Source: an uncultured Actinomyces sp. (GTDB lineage: Bacteria > Actinomycetota > Actinomycetes > Actinomycetales > Actinomycetaceae). Taken from it: a DNA stretch of 9,290 nt. Positions 1 to 5,025 of the stretch are shown one piece after another. Location: NCBI GenBank assembly GCA_900556405.1, contig USPB01000075.1, positions 1-9,290 of the forward strand. Reading direction: 5' to 3'. The notes beneath the pieces are model-generated. The model saw only the letters and a program-made list of their open reading frames with translations, made no database searches and was not told the origin of the DNA. Position 1 is the stretch's first letter; each line of letters begins with the position of its first letter. A program made the position numbers and the translations under genes.

Positions 1-71
1 TGGTTGTCCACCACGGGCGCCGCCAGGGGCGCGGGCGCGTCGGGCCAGGGACGAGGCTTACGCGGGCTCAT
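1..71 (-). CDS. TatD-family metal-dependent hydrolase, N-terminal fragment (partial at window edge)
   Basis: An ATG at 71-69 on the minus strand opens a frame that runs off the left edge. Only 23 codons are visible: MSPRKPRPWPDAPAPL, then AAPVVDN, with the last partial codon (CA) allowing His or Gln. Actinobacterial TatD proteins typically begin with a basic, Pro/Trp-rich lead followed by a VVD-N/A-HTHL motif that supplies the first metal-binding histidines, and this fragment fits that pattern. TatD proteins are cytoplasmic TIM-barrel metallohydrolases with 3'-5' exonuclease or DNase activity. A weak ribosome-binding site (AAAGG, 86-90) lies 13 nt upstream, which is rather far. The gene starts 42 bp after the DJ-1-like gene stop with no clear terminator between them, so co-transcription is likely. 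The assignment rests on a short N-terminus and is moderately sure; the frame being coding is more certain. Confidence 0.6.
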   Translation of the reverse strand, partial: MSPRKPRPWPDAPAPLAAPVVDN

Positions 72-113
72 GCGAGAACAGTGACCTTTCGGGGAAACGG
101 GGCGAGGCGGGCG

Positions 114-698
114 TCAGCGTGTGAGCACGACGCCGCGGGAGACCTCTTCGGCGGCCTCGTCGCCCAGGAGCTGGCGCACGAGTTCGAGGCCGAGTTCGAG
201 GGCGGTTCCGGCGCCTCGGCTGGTCGTGATGAACTCGTCGGCGACGACGGGGTTCTCGTGAACGATCGCCCCGCCGGAGGCGATGGCCTTGATGAACGCG
301 GGGTTGGCGGTGGCGTGGCGGCCGTCGAGGACGCCCAACTCGGACAGGATCGAGGGCGCCGCGCAGATCGCCGCGATGGGCAAAGCTTCGTCAGAGCGAC
401 GCAGCACCTCGGTCTGGATCGCGGGCGTGGCCTTCAGGTTCAGGGTGCCGGGCATGCCGCCGGGCAGGAAGAGGACGGTGTAGGTGGACAGGTCCACGTC
501 CTCGAGCATGAGGTCGGCGACGACGCGGATGCCGTGCGAGCTGGTCACGTGGCGCGCGTCGGTGACGGAGATCAGGTCCGAGCGCACGCCTGCGCGGTAC
601 AGGACGTCGGCGACGGCCAGGGCCTCGACCTCTTCGAAGCCGTCGGCCAGCATGATGGCGACGGTGGCGTCGGTGGCAAGCTTCTCGGGAGTGGGCAT
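114..698 (-). CDS. DJ-1/PfpI (YajL/ThiJ-type) family protein
   Basis: This 194-residue protein has the usual single-domain length and motifs of the DJ-1/YajL group in the class I glutamine amidotransferase-like superfamily. Visible are the N-terminal DGFEEVEA segment (residues 19-26; E25 aligns with the Glu that hydrogen-bonds the reactive Cys in DJ-1), the FLPGGMPG turn (77-84), the nucleophile elbow AAICAAPS with candidate reactive C112, and the C-terminal TSRGAGTALELGLELV segment (159-174). Members are cytosolic and linked to oxidative or carbonyl stress; proposed chaperone, glyoxalase and deglycase activities are debated, so no substrate is assigned. The ATG at 698 is chosen because purine-rich ribosome-binding sequence lies directly upstream. 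The residue aligned with DJ-1 His126 appears to be Asn132, but this position also varies in YajL. A hairpin upstream separates it from the ABC gene, suggesting its own promoter. The family call is secure; the role is not. Confidence 0.93.
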   Translation of the reverse strand: MPTPEKLATDATVAIMLADGFEEVEALAVADVLYRAGVRSDLISVTDARHVTSSHGIRVVADLMLEDVDLSTYTVLFLPGGMPGTLNLKATPAIQTEVLRRSDEALPIAAICAAPSILSELGVLDGRHATANPAFIKAIASGGAIVHENPVVADEFITTSRGAGTALELGLELVRQLLGDEAAEEVSRGVVLTR

Positions 699-700
699 GA

Positions 701-713
701 TTCCTCTTTCCTC
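701..713 (-). promoter_or_regulatory. Ribosome-binding site of the DJ-1-like gene
   Basis: Read on the minus strand the sequence is GAGGAAAGAGGAA, ending two bases before the ATG. It offers two overlapping Shine-Dalgarno matches (GAGGA and AGAGG). This supports the ATG at 698 as the start. Confidence 0.7.
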
Positions 714-740
714 ACGGCTACTGAAAGGAGCGTTACGTCC

Positions 741-769
741 AGGTTAGCGCAGCTGCGCCCGCCCCGGAA
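741..769 (-). promoter_or_regulatory. Putative promoter of the DJ-1-like gene
   Basis: On the minus strand a -10-like TAACCT (746-741) follows a weak -35-like TTCCGG (769-764) at a 17-bp spacing. Transcription would begin near 734, giving a leader of about 35 nt that contains the ribosome-binding site. The -10 has the TANNNT form, but the -35 is poor. A perfect 12-bp palindrome fills most of the spacer. The assignment is tentative and based on pattern only. Confidence 0.35.
747..758. repeat. 12-bp perfect palindrome in the DJ-1-like promoter spacer
   Basis: GCGCAGCTGCGC is its own reverse complement. It lies between the putative -35 and -10 of the DJ-1-like gene, where a dimeric regulator could bind. 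Short GC-rich palindromes also arise by chance in DNA of this composition, so operator function is only a possibility. Confidence 0.4.
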
Positions 770-780
770 GCGAGCCACGA

Positions 781-802
781 CCTCGCCCCGTCAGGGACGA
801 GG
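781..802 (-). terminator. Hairpin terminator after the ABC transporter gene
   Basis: In the minus-strand transcript this forms a 9-bp stem (CCTCGUCCC paired with GGGGCGAGG, including one G-U wobble) closed by a four-base loop, UGAC. It begins nine bases after the ABC transporter stop codon. There is no U-tract, which is common for high-GC actinobacterial terminators. On the plus strand the wobble becomes a C-A mismatch, so the stem is stronger in the minus direction, matching the gene it follows. Confidence 0.5.
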
Positions 803-811
803 CCGCGCGGG

Positions 812-3800
812 TCACTCGGAGCGCAGGGCTTCGACCGGGTCCTGACGCGAGGCGCGCGAGGCCGGGATGATGCCCGCGATGACGGTCAGGCCGACGGAGA
901 CCGCGATGAGCGTCAGGGCCGTGAGGGGCGAGAGCTGGGCGATGTTCTCCACCTTGAACGAGGAGTACGCGATGCCGTTCGCGACCGCACACAGCGCGTA
1001 GGTCACGCCGACGCCCATCAGGCCCGCCAAGAGGCCTTCGATGACGGTCTCGGCGTTGAACACGCGCGACACGTCGCCCTTCGAGGCACCGATCGAACGC
1101 AGGATGCCGATCTCCTTGCGACGCTCGAGGACCGAAATGTAGGTGATGATCGAGATCATGATCGAGGAGACCACGAGAGAGATCGACACGAAGGCGATGA
1201 GCAGCCAGGAGATGATGTCAACGATCTTGGTCACCGAGCTCATGAGCGCGCCCATGACGTCGGAGTAGGTGATGACCTTGTCGGTCGCGCCCGCCGCCTT
1301 GTTGTCGGCGTTGTAGGCGTCGAGGGCGGCCTTCACCTTGTCCTTGTCCGCGAAGGACTTGGGGTAGATCGAGATGTTCGACGGGGACGCAATGTCCGCC
1401 CAGCCCAGGTTCCTCAGGTTCGAGTCCAGGGTCGGAACGTTCGTGGAGAACATGGTCGCCATGAGGGCCGCGAGGGACTTCTCGTCCATGTTGGACTGGA
1501 ATGCCTCGGCGAAAGCCTGCGGATCCACGGAGAAGGCGCTGGACATGTTGGTGGCGAACTGCTCCATGGTCGCGCCGATCTGGTTGCCGATCGCGGTCGA
1601 CAGCTGCGTCATCATCGAGGTCATCGCGTTGGTCATGGCTTCCTGCATGACCTGGCCGATGACGGCACTCACGCCCTGGGTAAGAGTACGACCCAGTTGG
1701 GCGGCGATCTGCGTGGAGATCGCGTTCATGACCTGAGTGGAGACGTCGGTGCCGATCTGGGCCAGGGCCGGGTCGTCCCCGAGGGCCTTCGTCAGGTTCG
1801 CGGCGAGTTTTTGGGAGTCGACGACCTGGTCCGAGGAGACGGCAGCTCGCAGCTGCTCCATCACCTCGGGCTGGGAGAAATAGGACGAGGCCAGGGTCGC
1901 GAAGTCGGTCGTCCCGCCCGCCTCGATCTGCTCGCGGGCGTAGTCCTGGAACCCCTGGGCGATCTGGGATGCCTGGGCGCTCAGGTAGTCTGCCGCGCCG
2001 TCCTTGACGGCACCGTCGGCCAGGGCCGAGCGGATGATCGTCTGGAAGTCGACGTTAGCCAGCTGCGGCAGGTCTTTGCTCAGCTCTCCGAAGTCAAGGC
2101 CGGACAGGTCGAAGGCCATGCCCGACTGGGCACCAGACTGCGCGCTCAGAGCCGACAGGTCGATGGTCGATAGGTCCAGGCCCGACATATCGAGGTTGGA
2201 GAAGTCAAGGCCGGACAGGTCGAGGCCGGAGAAGTCCAGGCCAGACAGGTCCATCTGCATCTTGTTGGGGTCGATCTGGAAGGCGGCGGAGAGCTTGGAC
2301 TCGTCCACGGTGAACAGGGAGGACATGTCGAAGCCGCCGGACTGGCTCTTCTGGTTGTCCGCCAGCTCTTTGAAAGTCTTGCCGGTGAAGACGTCAACGT
2401 CGGGCTTGGCGCGCTGGGCCTTGACGATCGGACTGGCTGCCGCCTCCTCGACGATTCTGTAGGTCAGGGCGGGCGTGTAGGCGATGCCCTGACGCAGGGC
2501 GCCGCCCTTGTCGGAGTTGGGCTTGACGATGCCGGAGATCGTCAGCTGCTGGCCGCCATCGACGAGCTTCTTCATGAAGTCCGCGTCGGAGGAGCGGTCG
2601 GTCCACACCTTGTAGGTGTCATCCCACGTGTACTTGTCGAAGGCGTTGACGCGGCGGAAGGTGGTGCCCAGGATCGTGGAGTAGTCGTAGGTGGCGGTGC
2701 TCGCTCCCGACTGGGCGCCCGACTGCGCGCCGGACTGGCTCTTGCCCGTGAGAGCACCCTGATAGTACTGGCGCATCAGGTCATCGAATTCCTTGTGGTC
2801 CTTCAGGCCAAGCGTGTACTCGAAGAGGTTGGGGATGTTACCGTCCTCGTCGAGGACGAGGACCACCTGGTTCGCGCCGGTCGGCCAGGAGCCGGCGACC
2901 ACGTCGTACGCGGAGGTGTACAGCGAGGTCGTGGCGGGCATCTGGTAGAAGGCGTTCGTCTGCACCATCGACCCGAAGGAGCCCCCGCCGAAACCCGCCT
3001 CCATCTGCTTCATCGACTGGTCGGGACTGACCTGCACGGTCTCCTTGGACGTGTCGGACTGGTAGATCTGCGGGACGATGTCGTAGTCGTATTCGATCGC
3101 GTTGACCATCGAGTTGATGTCGCCGCCGTTGTTGTCCAGGTAGGTCTTGAGCGAGGCCAGATCGTTCGTCTTCGCGTCGCGGATCGTGTCGGCGAAAGTG
3201 CGCAGCTTGGAGACGCCGACCTTGCCGTCGGGTGCGGGCTTGGAGTCCTGGGAGTCCGAGGCCGACACGGACAGCGCGGCGGTCATGTCGATGCCGGTCT
3301 TTTGGATTGTCAGCGGGTATGCCCCCAGCGTCTCTTCTTCGGTCTTTGCGATGTAGGCGTTCGTGCCGTTGGCCAGGGCGAGGATCGCGGCGATGCCGAT
3401 GATGCCGATGGACCCCGCGAAGGAGGTCATGAGGGTGCGGCCCTTCTTCGTCATCAGGTTGTTGAAGGAGAGGGACAGGGCGGTCAGGAAACCCATCGAG
3501 GTACGGCGCGCGGGCTTGGCCTCGCGCCGGTCTTCGGCGGCGGGCACGAAGGGGTCGGAGTCGGCGACGATGCAGCCGTCGGCCAGCTCGACGATGCGGG
3601 TCGCGTACTGGTGGGCCAGCTCGGGGTTGTGCGTGACCATGATGACGAGGCGGTCGCGGGCCACGTCGCGCAGCAGGTCCATGACCTGCACGCTCGTCTT
3701 GGAGTCGAGGGCGCCGGTGGGTTCGTCGGCCAGCAGGATCTCGGGGTCGTTGATGAGGGCGCGCGCGATGGCGACGCGCTGCATCTGTCCGCCCGACATC

Positions 3801-4222
3801 TGCGAGGGCTTCTTGTTGACGTGGTCCTTCAGGCCGACACGCTCAAGCGCGTCGAGGGCGCGCTTGCGGCGCTCGGAGCGCGAGACGCCCGAGAGGGTCA
3901 GGGCCAGCTCGACGTTCGCGAGAACGCTCTGGTGAGGGATCAGGTTGTAGGCCTGGAAGACGAAGCCGATGCGGTTGTTGCGGTAGGCATCCCAGTCGCG
4001 CGCCTTGTAGTTCTTCGTGGAAATACCGTCGATGACGAGGTCGCCGCTCTGGAAGCGATCGAGCCCACCGATGACGTTGAGCATCGTCGTCTTACCGGAA
4101 CCGGACTGGCCCAGCACGGCCACAAACTCGTTGTCGCGGAACGCCACGGAGACCTTCTTGAGCGCCACCTGCACGAGATTGGCGGTCTGGTAGGCCTTGA
4201 CGATCTCCTTGAGCTCTAGCAC
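812..4222 (-). CDS. Single-chain ABC transporter: MacB/LolD-type ATPase fused to FtsX-type permease with ~700-residue ectodomain
   Basis: The 1136-residue protein starts with a complete ABC ATPase (about 1-225): Walker A GQSGSGKT (38-45), Q-loop Q90, signature MSGGQ (142-146), Walker B ILLADEP (162-168, catalytic E167), D-loop ALDS and switch H198. The first membrane helix is about 262-286, then roughly 700 extracytoplasmic residues, then three helices (about 991-1020, 1058-1085, 1100-1121) with the MacB/FtsX motif ERRKEIGILRSIGAS. The order matches MacB (about 650 residues), with a far larger outer domain. Related long fused transporters occur in Gram-positive bacteria. The ectodomain holds QSGA repeats (496-507), pentapeptide-like units (657-692) and a charge-poor helical stretch (827-899). 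MacB-type proteins are thought to use ATP to drive extracytoplasmic conformational work; the substrate here is unknown, and no MacA-like partner is adjacent. The GTG start at 4222 is supported by GAGG seven bases upstream; nearby ATGs are out of frame or followed by a stop. Confidence 0.93.
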   Translation of the reverse strand: MLELKEIVKAYQTANLVQVALKKVSVAFRDNEFVAVLGQSGSGKTTMLNVIGGLDRFQSGDLVIDGISTKNYKARDWDAYRNNRIGFVFQAYNLIPHQSVLANVELALTLSGVSRSERRKRALDALERVGLKDHVNKKPSQMSGGQMQRVAIARALINDPEILLADEPTGALDSKTSVQVMDLLRDVARDRLVIMVTHNPELAHQYATRIVELADGCIVADSDPFVPAAEDRREAKPARRTSMGFLTALSLSFNNLMTKKGRTLMTSFAGSIGIIGIAAILALANGTNAYIAKTEEETLGAYPLTIQKTGIDMTAALSVSASDSQDSKPAPDGKVGVSKLRTFADTIRDAKTNDLASLKTYLDNNGGDINSMVNAIEYDYDIVPQIYQSDTSKETVQVSPDQSMKQMEAGFGGGSFGSMVQTNAFYQMPATTSLYTSAYDVVAGSWPTGANQVVLVLDEDGNIPNLFEYTLGLKDHKEFDDLMRQYYQGALTGKSQSGAQSGAQSGASTATYDYSTILGTTFRRVNAFDKYTWDDTYKVWTDRSSDADFMKKLVDGGQQLTISGIVKPNSDKGGALRQGIAYTPALTYRIVEEAAASPIVKAQRAKPDVDVFTGKTFKELADNQKSQSGGFDMSSLFTVDESKLSAAFQIDPNKMQMDLSGLDFSGLDLSGLDFSNLDMSGLDLSTIDLSALSAQSGAQSGMAFDLSGLDFGELSKDLPQLANVDFQTIIRSALADGAVKDGAADYLSAQASQIAQGFQDYAREQIEAGGTTDFATLASSYFSQPEVMEQLRAAVSSDQVVDSQKLAANLTKALGDDPALAQIGTDVSTQVMNAISTQIAAQLGRTLTQGVSAVIGQVMQEAMTNAMTSMMTQLSTAIGNQIGATMEQFATNMSSAFSVDPQAFAEAFQSNMDEKSLAALMATMFSTNVPTLDSNLRNLGWADIASPSNISIYPKSFADKDKVKAALDAYNADNKAAGATDKVITYSDVMGALMSSVTKIVDIISWLLIAFVSISLVVSSIMISIITYISVLERRKEIGILRSIGASKGDVSRVFNAETVIEGLLAGLMGVGVTYALCAVANGIAYSSFKVENIAQLSPLTALTLIAVSVGLTVIAGIIPASRASRQDPVEALRSE
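2090..2223. repeat. Pair of identical 23-bp direct repeats, 111 bp apart, inside the ABC gene
   Basis: The same 23 bases, beginning GAAGTCAAGGCCGG, occur at 2090-2112 and 2201-2223 (plus-strand reading). The offset is 111 bp, exactly 37 codons, and both copies are read in the same frame as the SGLDF-type motif. Recombination between them would remove or duplicate 37 residues without a frameshift. The flanking bases differ at both ends. Confidence 0.85.
2147..2254 (-). repeat. Pentapeptide-like repeat tract within the ABC ectodomain
   Basis: Residues 657-692 read as a run of five-residue units: MDLSG, LDFSG, LDLSG, LDFSN, LDMSG, LDLST, IDLSA. Asp, then Leu/Phe/Met, then Ser recur every fifth residue, resembling the A-D/N-L-x-x pattern of pentapeptide repeat proteins with Leu at the first position. 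The DNA shows matching 15-bp periodicity. A partial extra copy (DLSGLDFGEL) follows at 705-714. Seven units give fewer than two coils of a quadrilateral beta-helix, so a short ladder or a flexible adhesive strip are both possible. Confidence 0.8.
2702..2737 (-). repeat. 12-bp tandem repeat coding three QSGA units in the ABC ectodomain
   Basis: Residues 496-507 are QSGA three times, encoded by three imperfect 12-bp units. The same motif returns at residues 695-701 (QSGAQSG, 2120-2140) and as QSG at 627-629 (2336-2344). The composition suggests flexible linkers between ectodomain blocks. Confidence 0.8.
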
Positions 4223-4229
4223 GCTTCAT

Positions 4230-4235
4230 CCTCAC
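4230..4235 (-). promoter_or_regulatory. Ribosome-binding site of the ABC transporter gene
   Basis: On the minus strand GTGAGG lies with its last base seven bases before the GTG codon at 4222. This decides for GTG as the start: an ATG overlapping the site is out of frame, and another slightly upstream is followed at once by TGA. Confidence 0.65.
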
Positions 4236-4258
4236 ATCTGCTGTTGATTGTGCCTACA

Positions 4259-4264
4259 AGTCTA
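4259..4264 (-). promoter_or_regulatory. Putative -10 box of the ABC transporter gene
   Basis: TAGACT on the minus strand has the actinobacterial TANNNT form, with a start predicted around 4251-4252 and a leader of about 30 nt containing the ribosome-binding site. No convincing -35 is seen 16-18 bp upstream. The same hexamer serves the divergent GNAT gene at 4428-4433. Evidence is pattern only. Confidence 0.4.
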
Positions 4265-4266
4265 GG

Positions 4267-4280
4267 CGAGCGGGCGCTCG
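4267..4280. repeat. Short inverted repeat next to the ABC promoter
   Basis: CGAGCG and CGCTCG form a perfect 6-bp inverted repeat with a two-base centre. It sits just upstream of the putative -10 of the ABC gene, where the -35/-10 spacer would be. It could be an operator, but a chance GC-rich palindrome is not excluded. Confidence 0.35.
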
Positions 4281-4427
4281 TCCCGACCGTCGCTGTTCAC
4301 CCACTGGGCCCTGATCGTCCCCTGACCCGACCCTGACGACAGTTCCGCACGCCACAGTCCCTTGCCCGAAACCCCGCCCCGGCCTCGTTCATCGGGCCCG
4401 CTCCCCGGAGGCGACAGACCGAGCGAG

Positions 4428-4433
4428 TAGACT
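4428..4433 (+). promoter_or_regulatory. -10 box of a leaderless promoter for the GNAT gene
   Basis: TAGACT ends exactly six bases before the ATG at 4440, placing the A of the start codon at +1 if the hexamer occupies -12 to -7. There is no Shine-Dalgarno sequence in the 20 bases before the ATG. Both facts together are the hallmark of leaderless transcripts in actinobacteria. Confidence 0.6.
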
Positions 4434-4439
4434 GGTTCC

Positions 4440-5012
4440 ATGACCGACCTCACCCCGATTCCCGTGCCCAACGAGGGGCCGATCGCCGACACAGTCAAGG
4501 AAATCTACGAGCGTTCCTTCCCGCCCGAGGAGCAGGTCCCCCTTCCCGAGCTGGCGCAGAGCGCTATGCGCGACGAGATCGATTTCCTTGCCTGGATCGA
4601 CCCCTCCCTCCCGGCGGGCGAGGACGGGGCCGGCAACGTGGTCGCCCTGACTTTCTCCTTCGCTTTCCCGGACCTGTTCTACCTGGGCTTCCTCGCGGTG
4701 GACGGGTCCGTGCGCAGCGCGGGCTACGGCTCGCGCATCCTCACGCATGTCCGCGAGCGCTACGGCGACGTGCCGCAGCTGCTCGAGATCGAGCCGGTCG
4801 TCCGCGAGGCCGGGAACTACCAGCAGCGCGTGCGACGCCTGGCGTTCTACGAGCGCAACGGCTTTAGGGTGACGAATATGCTCACGCACGAGGCCGGCCA
4901 GACCTACCGGGTCCTGGCGCGCGACGGCGTCGTCACCCCGCAGCGCCTGGAGGAGGCACTCAACTCGGTGAGCGAGAACCCGGCCTACGCCTCGCGGGTG
5001 ACGACGGACTGA
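4440..5012 (+). CDS. GNAT-family N-acetyltransferase
   Basis: The 190-residue protein shows the GNAT fold pattern. A beta strand YLGFLAVDGS (81-90) leads into the acetyl-CoA pyrophosphate-binding motif R-S-A-G-Y-G (92-97) and helix SRILTHVRERY, followed by the strand LLEIEPV (114-120) and the late motif RRLAFYERNGF (132-142), with Y137 at the position that often acts as general acid. Such enzymes move an acetyl group from acetyl-CoA to an amine on a small molecule or protein; nothing here shows the acceptor. The ATG at 4440 is favoured because a TAGACT -10 box sits at leaderless distance and no ribosome-binding site exists. It diverges from the ABC gene and converges with the antiporter gene, with only 13 bp between the stops. 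The family is secure, the substrate unknown. Confidence 0.9.
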   Translation: MTDLTPIPVPNEGPIADTVKEIYERSFPPEEQVPLPELAQSAMRDEIDFLAWIDPSLPAGEDGAGNVVALTFSFAFPDLFYLGFLAVDGSVRSAGYGSRILTHVRERYGDVPQLLEIEPVVREAGNYQQRVRRLAFYERNGFRVTNMLTHEAGQTYRVLARDGVVTPQRLEEALNSVSENPAYASRVTTD

Positions 5013-5025
5013 CGTCTGCGCACAA

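Noticed and set aside
81..845. A 254-codon plus-strand open frame across the DJ-1-like gene
   Set aside because: It is antisense to a clear DJ-1 family gene and of low-complexity Gly/Asp/Val/Arg composition.
2147..2254. The 15-bp periodic DNA as a CRISPR array or intergenic repeat
   Set aside because: The period is exactly five codons, the frame is maintained and the units code for pentapeptides. There are no spacers.
2795..4219. A 474-codon open frame on the plus strand opposite the ATPase part of the ABC gene
   Set aside because: The opposite strand encodes every ABC motif. This frame is rich in Val, Gly, Asp and Arg, as expected for an antisense shadow in GC-rich DNA, and shows no family motif.
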